Below are positions 39,831-48,450 of a stretch of DNA of 64,000 nucleotides, piece by piece. The DNA is from Streptomyces sp. TLI_146. GTDB lineage: Bacteria; Actinomycetota; Actinomycetes; Streptomycetales; Streptomycetaceae. Within the stretch, counting starts at the first letter, position 1, and every line of letters begins with the position of its first letter. A program made the translations under genes and the position numbers. The notes below the pieces were generated by a model. The model saw nothing but the letters and a program-made list of their open reading frames with translations. It searched no databases and was not told where the DNA came from. The stretch is from contig NZ_PJMX01000001.1 in NCBI RefSeq assembly GCF_002846415.1, positions 6,758,001-6,822,000 of the forward strand, in the 5' to 3' direction.

Positions 39831-42188
39831 GTGTCCCAGCTCAGATCCGCCCGCAAGCCCCTGCTCGCCGCCGCCGTCGCGGCGACCCTGCTCGTCACCG
39901 CCGGGCAGGCCGCACAGGCAGCCCAGGCCCCGCACCCCGCCAAGGCCGACGCCTCGCGCGCCCTCCCCGCCACCTTCTCCGGGCGGTCCGCCCCGGGCGC
40001 CGACACGGGGGCGAACCCGTTCGACGAGGTCGACCACATCGCCAAGGCGCCCAAGCAGACGGCCCGTCAGCTGCCCGCACCCGGCGGCCAGCAGGAGGGA
40101 CGCATAGCCGGGCCGCAGACCCGCGCGGTCGCCCCGGCCGCCCACAAGGGGCTGCGCGCCGCCGGAGTCGCCTGCACCCTCGACGGCATCACCGGCCTGA
40201 GCCCGCAGGGGCTCGCCGACTTCCTCACGGACCCGGCCGTCACCGCCGACGGCTGTCTGCGCGGGCTCATCTGGACCTGGGACGCGCGCCTGGCGCCGGT
40301 CATGTCCGACGCCCACGTACAGGCCGTCGCCCGGCGCGCCACCAGCCTCGCCGCCTCCCACGACGGCAAGAACAGCAGCCATCTGCTCGAACTGTTCACC
40401 TACCTCCACGCGGTCGCGTACCAGGACTACGGGCGTGACGAGATCGACGTCACCGACCAGCCCACGGTCGACGCGATGCGCGAGGCCGTCGCCGCGCTCG
40501 GCTCCGCCGCGCACACCTTCGACGTCACCCCGCAGAACGCCCAGACCCTGCGCGAGGCGCTGTACGCGGCGAGCGCGCCGGGGCTGCGGCAGCACCAGCT
40601 CCCCCTGATCAAGCGGGTCCTGGCGACCATGGCGCCGGGCGCTCCGACCGCCGCCAGCAAGGACTGGGCCGGCGCCGCGCTCGCCGCGCTCTCCGTCAAC
40701 TACCTCGGCGTCTACCCGGGCAACAAGGACACCGCGTTCCACGCCGCCGCGGCCGCCGACCCCGCCTACCGCGCCGCCTTCCGCGCCTTCTCCGGCTACA
40801 CCCACCTCAAAGGCACGGACAACGCCTGGGCGGTCCGCGACGCGCTGTCGGAGTACGGCCGCTTCGGCCAGATCGACGCCGTCAAGAGCCAGATCGTGCC
40901 CGACCTCGGCGCCCTGCTGGCGATCACCGAGACGAACTTCGGCAAGATGAGCCCGCCCTGGATGTCGCTCGCGAGCTGGCTCAACGTCTACGGCGAGTGC
41001 GCCGCGTACAACGTGTGCAAGGACCAGGTCGAGAAGCAGCTCTTCACCCACACGTACAGCTACGACAACGGCGCCATCCAGGTCCGCACGGCCCTCGACC
41101 AGGCCACCGTCGACCAGCTGTACTACGCGAGCAAGCAGGTGAAGTCGCAGTACTTCCGGGTGCTCGGCACCGACAAGCCGCTCGCGGGCGACACCAACAC
41201 CACGCTCCACATCCACCTGTACGCCTCGCGCGCCGACTACGAGGTCTTCCAGCCGTTCCTGACCGGCCTGTCCACCAACAACGGCGGGATGTACATCGAG
41301 GACGGCGCGACCTTCTACACCTACCAGCGCCGGGTGCCGCAGGACTCCACGCTCACCCTCGAAGAGCTCTTCCGGCACGAGTACACGCACTACCTCAACG
41401 GCCGCTGGGCGGTGCCCGGGACGTTCGGGCAGGGCGCCTGGTACACCGGCGACCGCACCACGGCCATGGACGAGGGGACCGCCGAGTTCTTCGACGGCGG
41501 CACCCGCGGCGACGGCATCGCCGTGCGTAAGTCGCTGGTCAAGGGCATCATCAACGACACGGCGCGCGGCGGCCCGCGGATGAGCGTCGACCAGCTGCTG
41601 CACGCCACGTACGACGGCGACGGCTTCCGCTTCTACAACTACGCGGGAACGTTCTTCGAGTTCCTGTGGAACGAGCGGCCCTCGCTGCTGCGGGAGATGT
41701 ACGGGTACCTGCGCGCGGACGACCCGGCGGGCTTCGACGCCTGGCGCAACCGGATGGGCCGGGACGCGGAGCTGCAGGCCGAGTACAACGCGTTCCTGGA
41801 CGCGCAGATAGCCAAGGTGGACACGCTGTACGTGCCCGACACCAAGTACACCCCCAACGCCAAGCTGAAGTACTCGGCCCTGTCGGGCGTGCGCACCGCG
41901 TTCGCCAAGTCCACCTACACCCAGCCGGACTGCGTCGAGAACGGCGACCCGGGCAAGCGCCGCTTCACCTGCACGGGCCGGATCACCGCGCGCCTCGCCG
42001 ACGCGAACGACCCGGACCAGGTCTTCGTGGACATGTCCGAGACGGTCGACTCCTTCATCCTCGACCGGGCGGAGAAGGGGGGCAACAACCTCGCCGACAT
42101 GAACTGTTCCTTCGGAACAGTGGACATCTGGTCCAACAAGGCGGGCGGCACCTCCACTTACTCCTGTGAGGGCCCGCTGCGCAGCTGA
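39831..42188 (+). CDS. Secreted M9-family collagenase
   Basis: A 785-aa exported metalloprotease. The signal peptide is residues 1 to about 32 (basic start, then LLAAAVAATLLVTAGQAAQA). The helical activator domain follows. The peptidase domain has zinc motif HEYTH (in LFRHEYTHYLNG, about 519) and downstream zinc Glu in DEGTAEFFDGG. These match Vibrio/Clostridium-type microbial collagenases; a C-terminal beta domain with paired cysteines may help binding. GTG 39831 follows AGGAG. The adjacent hydroxyproline catabolic genes make collagen or gelatin the likely target. A probable terminator follows. Confidence 0.92.
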   Translation: MSQLRSARKPLLAAAVAATLLVTAGQAAQAAQAPHPAKADASRALPATFSGRSAPGADTGANPFDEVDHIAKAPKQTARQLPAPGGQQEGRIAGPQTRAVAPAAHKGLRAAGVACTLDGITGLSPQGLADFLTDPAVTADGCLRGLIWTWDARLAPVMSDAHVQAVARRATSLAASHDGKNSSHLLELFTYLHAVAYQDYGRDEIDVTDQPTVDAMREAVAALGSAAHTFDVTPQNAQTLREALYAASAPGLRQHQLPLIKRVLATMAPGAPTAASKDWAGAALAALSVNYLGVYPGNKDTAFHAAAAADPAYRAAFRAFSGYTHLKGTDNAWAVRDALSEYGRFGQIDAVKSQIVPDLGALLAITETNFGKMSPPWMSLASWLNVYGECAAYNVCKDQVEKQLFTHTYSYDNGAIQVRTALDQATVDQLYYASKQVKSQYFRVLGTDKPLAGDTNTTLHIHLYASRADYEVFQPFLTGLSTNNGGMYIEDGATFYTYQRRVPQDSTLTLEELFRHEYTHYLNGRWAVPGTFGQGAWYTGDRTTAMDEGTAEFFDGGTRGDGIAVRKSLVKGIINDTARGGPRMSVDQLLHATYDGDGFRFYNYAGTFFEFLWNERPSLLREMYGYLRADDPAGFDAWRNRMGRDAELQAEYNAFLDAQIAKVDTLYVPDTKYTPNAKLKYSALSGVRTAFAKSTYTQPDCVENGDPGKRRFTCTGRITARLADANDPDQVFVDMSETVDSFILDRAEKGGNNLADMNCSFGTVDIWSNKAGGTSTYSCEGPLRS

Positions 42189-42200
42189 CGTCCCGGCTCC

Positions 42201-42232
42201 GGGGCCGGGGCGACTCCGACCGCTCCGGCCCC
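42201..42232 (+). terminator. Probable terminator after the collagenase gene
   Basis: GGGGCCGG (42201-42208) pairs with CCGGCCCC (42225-42232) across a 16-nt loop, 12 bp past the stop. Confidence 0.5.
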
Positions 42233-42251
42233 TTGGCCGCCTTGGAGGAAT

Positions 42252-42265
42252 GTGACATATTACTG
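42252..42265 (+). promoter_or_regulatory. Hydroxyproline regulon motif, site 1
   Basis: GTGACATATTACTG ends on the first base of the GTG start codon of the dehydrogenase operon. Thirteen of 14 bases match the (reverse-complemented) site before the DapA-family gene, and a related sequence precedes the GntR gene. Likely bound by the GntR regulator of this cluster. Confidence 0.6.
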
Positions 42266-43458
42266 TGGTGCCCAAGAGACACCCCCTGGACGCCGTGATC
42301 GTCGGCGCCGGAGTCGTCGGTGCGGCCTGCGCGTACTACGCGGGGCGCTCCGGACTCCGCGTCGCGGTGGTCGACCGCGGTCCCGTCGCGGGCGGCACCA
42401 CGGGTGCGGGGGAAGGCAATCTGCTCGTCTCCGACAAGGAGGCGGGCCCCGAGCTCGACCTCGCGCTGCTGTCCACCCGACTCTGGCGCGACCTCGCCCA
42501 CGTCCTCCCACCGGAGATCGAGTACGAGCCCAAGGGCGGTCTCGTCGTGGCGCCCGACGAGACCGCTCTCACGGCGCTGCGCACGTTCGCCGAAGGGCAG
42601 CGCAAGGCCGGGGTGCAGGCGCGCGAGATCGCCCCCGACCGGCTGTACGACCTGGAGCCCCATCTCGCCCCCGGCCTCGCCGGCGGCTTCCTCTACCCGC
42701 AGGACGCCCAGGTCCAGCCCGCCCAGGCGGCCGCGCAACTCCTGCGCGCGGCACGCCAGTTCGGCGCCGAGATCCATCTGGACCAGGAGGTCGAGGACGT
42801 CCTCACCGGGCCGGACGGCCGCGTCCGGGGCGTCCGCACCCCGCAGGGCGACCTGCTCGCCCCGGCCGTCGTCAACGCCGCCGGGACCTGGGGCGGCGAG
42901 GTCGCCGCCCTGGCGGGCACCTCGCTGCCGGTGCTGCCCCGCCGCGGCTTCGTCCTGGTCACCGAGCCGCTGCCGCGCCTGGTGCGGCACAAGGTGTACG
43001 CCGCCGACTACATCGCGGACGTCGCCAGCGGCTCGGCCGCGCTCCAGTCCTCCGCGGTGGTCGAGGGGACGGCCGCGGGGCCGGTCCTGATCGGCGCCAC
43101 GCGCGAGCGCGTGGGCTTCGACCGCGCGCTGTCGACCGAGGCGCTGCGCCGCCTCGCCGTCCAGGCCGCCGCCCTGTTCCCGGTCCTCACGGGCGTCCGC
43201 GCGATCCGTACGTACCATGGCTTCCGCCCCTACCTTCCCGACCATCTGCCCGCGATCGGCCCCGACCTCCGGGTGCCGGGCCTGCTGCACGCGTGCGGCC
43301 ACGAGGGCGCGGGCATCGGCCTCGCACCGGCCACCGGCCTGCTGCTCGCCTCGGCGCTGCGGGGCGAGCGCACGGCCCTGGACCTCCGGCCGTTCAGGCC
43401 CGACCGGTTCGCGGAGCAGGAGCACGACGGTGAGTACGAGCAGGGGGCCGGCCGATGA
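42265..43458 (+). CDS. FAD-dependent amino acid (D-hydroxyproline) dehydrogenase, catalytic subunit
   Basis: A 397-aa DAO-type flavoprotein: dinucleotide fold DAVIVGAGVVGAACAYYAG at 9-27, then RGPVAGGTTGAGEGNLLVSD and the C-terminal FAD contact YHGFRPYLPDHLPAIGP. It is the HcnC/glycine-oxidase-like subunit of a three-part dehydrogenase whose other subunits are encoded directly downstream. In hydroxyproline clusters this complex oxidises cis-4-hydroxy-D-proline to pyrroline-4-hydroxy-2-carboxylate. The start is uncertain: GTG 42265 or 42268, with GGAGGA 15 nt away, perhaps too far, so the message may be leaderless. The stop overlaps the next gene (ATGA). Confidence 0.85.
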   Translation: MVPKRHPLDAVIVGAGVVGAACAYYAGRSGLRVAVVDRGPVAGGTTGAGEGNLLVSDKEAGPELDLALLSTRLWRDLAHVLPPEIEYEPKGGLVVAPDETALTALRTFAEGQRKAGVQAREIAPDRLYDLEPHLAPGLAGGFLYPQDAQVQPAQAAAQLLRAARQFGAEIHLDQEVEDVLTGPDGRVRGVRTPQGDLLAPAVVNAAGTWGGEVAALAGTSLPVLPRRGFVLVTEPLPRLVRHKVYAADYIADVASGSAALQSSAVVEGTAAGPVLIGATRERVGFDRALSTEALRRLAVQAAALFPVLTGVRAIRTYHGFRPYLPDHLPAIGPDLRVPGLLHACGHEGAGIGLAPATGLLLASALRGERTALDLRPFRPDRFAEQEHDGEYEQGAGR

Positions 43459-43931
43459 CGAAGGCGTACGAGCCGGAGGACGGCTCCACGGCGAGCCGCC
43501 CCGACCCCAGCCGCTCCGACCCCAACAGCTTCGACGCCAACCGCTCCGACCCCAACAGCTCCGACGCCAACCGCTCCGACCCCAATCGCCCCACCCCCAA
43601 CCGCCGCTCCCCGAGGGGCGCCTCCTCGCCCGCCGCGCTCGTCCGGGCGACCCCCGGCCCCGCCTTCGACCTCACCTTCGACGGCCGGCCGATCACCGCA
43701 CTGCCGGGGCAGAGCATCGCCGCCGCGCTCTGGGCCGCCGGGATCCTCTCCTGGCGCACCACGCGCGCGGGGGGCGAGCCGCGCGGCGCGTTCTGCGGGA
43801 TCGGCGCCTGCTACGACTGCCTCGCCACCGTCAACGGCCGCCCCAACCAGCGCGCCTGCCTCGTCGCGGCCCGCCCCGGCGACGCGATCACCACCCAGGA
43901 GGGCACCGGCCATGCCGACCTCGCCGTCTGA
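43455..43931 (+). CDS. Small [2Fe-2S] subunit of the D-hydroxyproline dehydrogenase
   Basis: A 158-aa protein. The C-terminal 90 residues are a HcnA-type ferredoxin-like domain with cysteines in AFCGIGACYDC and QRACLV. The first 55 residues are a low-complexity Ser/Asp/Pro/Asn/Arg tail built of a 10-residue repeat (RSDPNSSDAN-like), encoded by a 30-bp tandem repeat and absent from typical family members of about 90-100 aa. ATG 43455 overlaps the upstream stop. The last 20 bp overlap the HcnB-like gene. It carries electrons between the two flavin subunits. Confidence 0.85.
   Translation: MTKAYEPEDGSTASRPDPSRSDPNSFDANRSDPNSSDANRSDPNRPTPNRRSPRGASSPAALVRATPGPAFDLTFDGRPITALPGQSIAAALWAAGILSWRTTRAGGEPRGAFCGIGACYDCLATVNGRPNQRACLVAARPGDAITTQEGTGHADLAV
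43511..43585 (+). repeat. 30-bp tandem repeat, 2.5 copies, in the small Fe-S subunit gene
   Basis: Units at 43511-43540 and 43541-43570 differ by one base; a half unit follows at 43571-43585. The 30-bp period preserves the reading frame and yields a 10-residue protein repeat. Confidence 0.9.
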
Positions 43932-45405
43932 GCCGTCTGAGCCGTCTGAGCCGTCTGAGCCGTCTCAGCCCTCTGAGCTGCCGGAGCCGGCCGGGCCGTC
44001 CGACCTGGCCGTCGTCGGCGCCGGACCCGCCGGGCTCGCGGCGGCCGTGGCCGCGGCCGACCTCGGCCTGAGCGTGACCGTCCTGGACGCGGGGGAGCGG
44101 CCCGGCGGCCAGTTCTACCGGCACCCCGCACCGGGCCTGCGCGCCGCCCGGCCCGAGGCGCTGCACCACGACTGGGAGGCGTTCGCCACGCGCGCGTCCC
44201 GGCTCGAAGCCCACCGTCGGGCGGGCCGGGTCACCTACCTCGCCGCCCACCACGTCTGGACGGTGGTACGGGACGCGGCCACGGGGGAGTGGCTGCTGCA
44301 CGCGGTCGCGAGCGGCCCCGGCGGCGAGGAGAGTCCGGCCACGGTCCGGGCGCGGGCGGTGCTGCTCGCGACCGGCGCGTACGAACGCCAACTCCCCTTC
44401 CCCGGCTGGACCCTGCCCGGCGTCGTCGGCGCGGGCGGGGCGCAGGCCATGTTGAAGTCCGGCCTGGTGCTGCCCGGCAGGCGGATCGTGGTGGCGGGCA
44501 GCGGCCCGCTGCTGCTCGCCGTCGCCGCCTCGCTCGCGGCGGCCGGGGCCACCGTCCCGGCCGTGGTCGAGGCGTCCGCGTACACCTCGTACGCACGCGA
44601 ACTGCCCGCGCTCCTCCGCAACCCCGGCAAACTGGGCGAGGGGGCGCTGTATGGCGGCGGGCTGCTGCGGCACCGGGTGCGGCTGCTGACCCGGCACGCG
44701 GTGACGGCCGCGCACGGCAGCGGCCGCGTCGAGGCCGTGACGGTGTCCCGGCTCGACCGCGACTGGCGGCCCGTGCCGGGCAGCGAGCGCCGGGTGCCGT
44801 GCGACGCGCTCGCGGTCGGCCACGGGCTCGTCCCCCAGCTGGAGCTGGCGACCGGCCTGGGCTGCGCCACCCGCCCTACGGCCGACGGCACCCTCGCCCT
44901 GGAGCTCGACCCCGCGCAGCGCACCTCCGTGCCCGGGATCTGGGCGGCGGGGGAGACCGGCGGCATCGGGGGCGCGCAACTGGCGCTCACCGAAGGTGAG
45001 TTGGCGGCAGCGGCGATCGCGTACGAGCTCCACGGAACCCGGCGTCCGCGGGGGATCGCCGCTCTGGTGCGCGGGCGGGCACGGCTGCGCCGGTTCGCGG
45101 AGGCGATGGCGGCCGCGCACCGGCCCGGCGACGGCTGGACCGGGTGGGTGGACGACGCCACCCTGGTGTGCCGCTGCGAGGAGGTTCCGGCCGGGCGGAT
45201 CAGGGAGGCCGTCAAGGACCTCGGCGCGCACGACGCCAGGAGCGTGAAACTGCTGACCAGGGCCGGTATGGGGTGGTGCCAGGGCAGGATGTGCGGCCAG
45301 GCCGTGGCCTGCCTCGCGGGCGGCGGGCCGGCCGAGGACCGGCGGCCGCTGTCCTGCCCGGTGGAGCTCGGCCACCTCGCCCAACTACCGCCCTCCGCAA
45401 GCTGA
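43912..45405 (+). CDS. FAD/[2Fe-2S] subunit of D-hydroxyproline dehydrogenase (HcnB-like)
   Basis: A 497-aa pyridine-nucleotide-disulphide-oxidoreductase-type protein: SDLAVVGAGPAGLAAAVAAA, then RIVVAGSGPLLLAVAASL, then PGIWAAGETGGIGGAQLAL. A C-terminal BFD-like [2Fe-2S] domain has Cys in LVCRCEEV and GWCQGRMCG. This is the HcnB-type electron-accepting subunit. Residues 4-24 are a (Ser-Glu-Pro)n run coded by a 9-bp repeat that also contains the stop codon of the upstream gene; the 20-bp overlap ensures coupling. The domain proper starts near residue 30. Confidence 0.88.
   Translation: MPTSPSEPSEPSEPSEPSQPSELPEPAGPSDLAVVGAGPAGLAAAVAAADLGLSVTVLDAGERPGGQFYRHPAPGLRAARPEALHHDWEAFATRASRLEAHRRAGRVTYLAAHHVWTVVRDAATGEWLLHAVASGPGGEESPATVRARAVLLATGAYERQLPFPGWTLPGVVGAGGAQAMLKSGLVLPGRRIVVAGSGPLLLAVAASLAAAGATVPAVVEASAYTSYARELPALLRNPGKLGEGALYGGGLLRHRVRLLTRHAVTAAHGSGRVEAVTVSRLDRDWRPVPGSERRVPCDALAVGHGLVPQLELATGLGCATRPTADGTLALELDPAQRTSVPGIWAAGETGGIGGAQLALTEGELAAAAIAYELHGTRRPRGIAALVRGRARLRRFAEAMAAAHRPGDGWTGWVDDATLVCRCEEVPAGRIREAVKDLGAHDARSVKLLTRAGMGWCQGRMCGQAVACLAGGGPAEDRRPLSCPVELGHLAQLPPSAS
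43924..43977 (+). repeat. 9-bp tandem repeat across the junction of the two Fe-S subunit genes
   Basis: Four exact CCGTCTGAG units (43924-43959) and two one-base variants (to 43977). The first unit contains the TGA stop of the upstream gene; in the downstream frame each unit reads Pro-Ser-Glu. Confidence 0.9.
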
Positions 45406-45487
45406 CCGCGCCCCCCGGACGGCCGTCCGTGAACAGACGACCGCTGTCATCACCCTGGTGCGCCTCTTGTGGCCGACGTACAGCGTT

Positions 45488-45501
45488 CAGTAAAATGTCA
45501 C
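45488..45501 (-). promoter_or_regulatory. Hydroxyproline regulon motif, site 2
   Basis: On the minus strand GTGACATTTTACTG, one base different from site 1 at 42252-42265. It lies 23 bp before the ATG of the DapA-family gene in a 118-bp gap, so this gene probably has its own regulated promoter. Confidence 0.6.
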
Positions 45502-45523
45502 ACACCACACTAGGGAGTCACCG

Positions 45524-46453
45524 ATGACGTCTGCCCAGACCGCCGTGTCCGCCCGCCCCTCCGCCGCCCGGCAGCCCTGGCGCGGCATCATGGTCGCCAC
45601 CGCCCTGCCCCTGCGCGAGGACCTGTCCGTCGACTACGACGCCTACGCCGACCATGTGCGCTGGCTGATCGACAACGGCTGCGACGGCGTCGTGCCGAAC
45701 GGCTCCCTCGGCGAGTACCAGACCCTCACCGACGAGGAACGGACCCGGGTCGTCCAAGTCGCCGTGGAAGCGGCGGGCGACGGGGACCGGGTGATGCCCG
45801 GCGTCGCCGCGTATGGCAGCGCCGAGAGTCGCCGCTGGGCCGAGCAGGCCGCCGAGGCGGGCGCGGGCTCGGTCCTGCTGCTCCCGCCGAACGCCTACCG
45901 CGCCGACGAGAGTGCGGTGCGCGCCCACTACGCCGAGGTGGCGCGGGCCGGAGTGCCGGTCGTCGCGTACAACAACCCCATCGACACCAAGGTCGACCTC
46001 ACGCCGCCGCTCCTCGCGCAGCTGCACCGGGACGGCAGTATCGTCGCGGTCAAGGAGTTCAGCGGGGACGTGCGCCGGGCGTACGAGATCGCCGAACTCG
46101 CCCCGGAGCTCGACCTGTTGATCGGCGCCGACGACGTACTCCTCGAACTCGCCCTCGCGGGCGCGGTCGGCTGGGTCGCCGGGTACCCCAACGCGCTGCC
46201 CGCCGCCTCGGCCACCCTCTACCGCGCCGCCGTCGCCGGGGACCTGGAGACCGCCCTGCCGCTCTACAGGTCACTGCATCCGCTGCTGCGCTGGGACTCG
46301 AAGACCGAGTTCGTGCAGGCCATCAAACTGTCCATGGACATCGCCGGACGGCCCGGCGGCCCGGTCCGGCCGCCGCGCGCCCGGCTCCTGGGGGACCAGG
46401 AGTCCGCCGTCCGCGCGGCCACCGAGAAGGCACTCGCGGAAGGGCTCCGCTGA
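45524..46453 (+). CDS. DapA-family lyase, probable pyrroline-4-hydroxy-2-carboxylate deaminase
   Basis: A 309-aa TIM-barrel of the dihydrodipicolinate synthase superfamily: Schiff-base lysine in IVAVKEFSGDVRR, tyrosine in VPVVAYNNPIDT, and GCDGVVPNGSLGEYQTLT for the carboxylate site (the usual GT[TS]GE is GSLGE). In 4-hydroxyproline clusters this family member deaminates and dehydrates the pyrroline product to 2-oxoglutarate semialdehyde. The lysine-biosynthesis enzyme is unlikely given the context. ATG 45524 follows AGGGAG. The epimerase gene begins 2 bp after the stop. Confidence 0.85.
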   Translation: MTSAQTAVSARPSAARQPWRGIMVATALPLREDLSVDYDAYADHVRWLIDNGCDGVVPNGSLGEYQTLTDEERTRVVQVAVEAAGDGDRVMPGVAAYGSAESRRWAEQAAEAGAGSVLLLPPNAYRADESAVRAHYAEVARAGVPVVAYNNPIDTKVDLTPPLLAQLHRDGSIVAVKEFSGDVRRAYEIAELAPELDLLIGADDVLLELALAGAVGWVAGYPNALPAASATLYRAAVAGDLETALPLYRSLHPLLRWDSKTEFVQAIKLSMDIAGRPGGPVRPPRARLLGDQESAVRAATEKALAEGLR

Positions 46454-46455
46454 CC

Positions 46456-47457
46456 ATGCGCACACGTCACGTCTACCACGCGGTCGACTCGCACACCGAG
46501 GGCATGCCCACCCGGGTGATCACCGGCGGAGTCGGTGTCATCCCGGGCGCGACCATGGCCGAGAAGCGGCTCCACTTCCTCGACCACCTCGAACACCTCC
46601 GCACGCTGCTGATGTACGAGCCGCGCGGCCACGCCTCCATGAGCGGCGCGATCCTCCAGCCGCCCACCCGCCCCGACGCCGACTACGGCGTCCTGTACAT
46701 CGAGGTCTCCGGACTGCTGCCGATGTGCGGCCACGGGACGATCGGCGTGGCCACCGTGCTGGTGGAGACCGGCATGGTGGCGGTGACCGAACCGGTCACC
46801 ACGGTCCGCCTCGACACCCCCGCCGGGCTGGTGAGCGTCGACGTCCAGGTGGCGGACGGCGAGGCGAAGTCCGTCACGCTCACCAACGTGCCGTCCTTCT
46901 GCCTCGGGCTCGACCGCAAGGTGGAGGTGCCCGGCCACGGCACGGTCACCTACGACATCGCGTACGGCGGGAACTTCTACGCCTTCGTCCACCTCGACGA
47001 CCTCGGGCTGCCCTTCGACCGGGCGCGCAAGGACGACCTGCTCGCCGCCGGGCTCGCGATCATGGACGCCATCAACGCCACCGACCGGCCGGTGCACCCG
47101 GAGAACCCCGAGATCGGCGGCGTCAAGCACGTCTACCTGGCCGCGCCCGGCTCGGACGCGGTCCGCTCCCGGCACGCCATGGCGATCCACCCGGGCTGGT
47201 TCGACCGCTCCCCGTGCGGCACCGGCACCTCCGCCCGGATGGCGCAGCTGCACGCCCGGGGCGAACTCCCGCTCCACCGCGACTTCGTCAACGAGTCTTT
47301 CATCGGTACGGAGTTCACCGGCAGGCTCATCGAGGAGACCGCGGTCGGCGGCCACGTGGCGGTGGTGCCGACGGTGACCGGACGCGCCTGGATCACCGGG
47401 ACGGCCCAGTACTTCCTGGACCCGTCCGACCCCTTCCCGGCGGGCTTCCTGCTGTGA
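46456..47457 (+). CDS. 4-hydroxyproline 2-epimerase (proline racemase family)
   Basis: A 333-aa protein with both catalytic cysteines of the proline racemase fold: C91 in LPMCGHGTIG and C254 in RSPCGTGTSA. The two-cysteine pattern fits epimerases/racemases and not trans-3-hydroxyproline dehydratases, where one is Thr. It would convert trans-4-hydroxy-L-proline to cis-4-hydroxy-D-proline, the substrate of the dehydrogenase encoded just upstream. ATG 46456 follows the DapA-family stop by 2 bp; its stop overlaps the next GTG (GTGA). Confidence 0.92.
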   Translation: MRTRHVYHAVDSHTEGMPTRVITGGVGVIPGATMAEKRLHFLDHLEHLRTLLMYEPRGHASMSGAILQPPTRPDADYGVLYIEVSGLLPMCGHGTIGVATVLVETGMVAVTEPVTTVRLDTPAGLVSVDVQVADGEAKSVTLTNVPSFCLGLDRKVEVPGHGTVTYDIAYGGNFYAFVHLDDLGLPFDRARKDDLLAAGLAIMDAINATDRPVHPENPEIGGVKHVYLAAPGSDAVRSRHAMAIHPGWFDRSPCGTGTSARMAQLHARGELPLHRDFVNESFIGTEFTGRLIEETAVGGHVAVVPTVTGRAWITGTAQYFLDPSDPFPAGFLL

Positions 47458-48422
47458 GCGAACCCGGCATGGATCTCGCCCTGGTCGGCGCCGAGGAGAT
47501 CGCCCGCCTGCTCACGCCCGCCGCGGCCGCCGAGGCGGTGGCGGGCGTGCTGCGCGACGGGTTCGACCCCGAGTCGGACCCGCCGCGCGTCAACCTGCCG
47601 GTCACGGCGGGGGAGCTGCTGCTGATGCCCGCCGCGTCGGGGGCGTACGCGGGAGTGAAGATCGCGGGCGTCGCCCCGGCCAACCCGGCGCGCGGCCTGC
47701 CCCGGATCACCGGAAGCTATCTGCTCCTGGACGGCGCGACCCTGCTGCCGCTCGCCCTGCTGGACGGCGCGGCCCTGACGACCCTGCGCACCCCGGCCGT
47801 CTCCGCGGTCGCGCTCGCGCACCTGGCGGCGCCCGAAGCGGCTCGGCTCGTCCTGTTCGGCGCGGGCCCGCAGGCGTACGGACATCTGCGAGCGGCCCTG
47901 GCCGTACGGGAGTTGAAGGACGTCACCGTGGTCGCCCGCAGCCCCGAGGCCGTCGAGGCGCTGGTGGCGTACGCCCGTACGCTCGGGCTTGAGGCGCGGG
48001 GCGGCACCCCGGACGACGTCCGCGACGCCGACCTCGTCATCTGCTGCACCACCGCGCGCGAGCCGCTGTTCGACGGCCGGCTCGTCGCGGACGGGGCCAC
48101 CGTGGTCGCGGTCGGCTCGCACGAACCGGACGCCCGCGAGACCGACTCGGCGCTCGTGCGGCGCTCGGCGGTGTACGTGGAGTCGCGGGCGGCGGCCCTG
48201 CGCGAGGCGGGCGATCTGCTGATCCCGCTGACCGAGGGCGCGATCGGGCCCGGCCAGGTGATGGGCAACCTCGCCGAGCTCGTCAACGGGCGGGCCGCCG
48301 TGCCATCCGATCGCCCGCGCCTCTTCAAAAGTGTGGGCATGGCCTGGGAGGATCTGGCGGTGGCGGCGGCATGGCACCGTGCACGGTGCAACCCGACAGG
48401 GCAACGTGACATTGTACGCTGA
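47454..48422 (+). CDS. Ornithine cyclodeaminase/mu-crystallin family protein
   Basis: A 322-aa NAD(P)-binding protein: LLMPAASGAYAGVKIAGVAP, Rossmann loop LVLFGAGPQAYGHLRAAL, then ADLVICCTTAREPLF and GSHEPDARETDSALV. In hydroxyproline/proline-racemase clusters this family acts as delta1-pyrroline-2-carboxylate reductase; true ornithine cyclodeaminase is less likely. GTG 47454 overlaps the epimerase stop by 4 bp. The last codons lie over a 16-bp palindrome and site 3 of the regulon motif, so its 3' end doubles as control region for the GntR gene. Confidence 0.85.
   Translation: MSEPGMDLALVGAEEIARLLTPAAAAEAVAGVLRDGFDPESDPPRVNLPVTAGELLLMPAASGAYAGVKIAGVAPANPARGLPRITGSYLLLDGATLLPLALLDGAALTTLRTPAVSAVALAHLAAPEAARLVLFGAGPQAYGHLRAALAVRELKDVTVVARSPEAVEALVAYARTLGLEARGGTPDDVRDADLVICCTTAREPLFDGRLVADGATVVAVGSHEPDARETDSALVRRSAVYVESRAAALREAGDLLIPLTEGAIGPGQVMGNLAELVNGRAAVPSDRPRLFKSVGMAWEDLAVAAAWHRARCNPTGQRDIVR
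48374..48389. promoter_or_regulatory. 16-bp perfect palindrome ahead of the GntR gene
   Basis: GCACCGTGCACGGTGC is fully self-complementary. It lies inside the 3' end of the cyclodeaminase-family gene, 62-77 bp before the GntR ATG, a position suited to autoregulation. Confidence 0.45.
48406..48421 (+). promoter_or_regulatory. Hydroxyproline regulon motif, site 3
   Basis: GTGACATTGTACGCTG: the first 12 bases differ from site 2 by one base and from site 1 by two. It is 30-45 bp before the GntR start codon. Confidence 0.5.
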
Positions 48423-48450
48423 GCCTCCGCGGATTCACGGAGGAAGTGCC

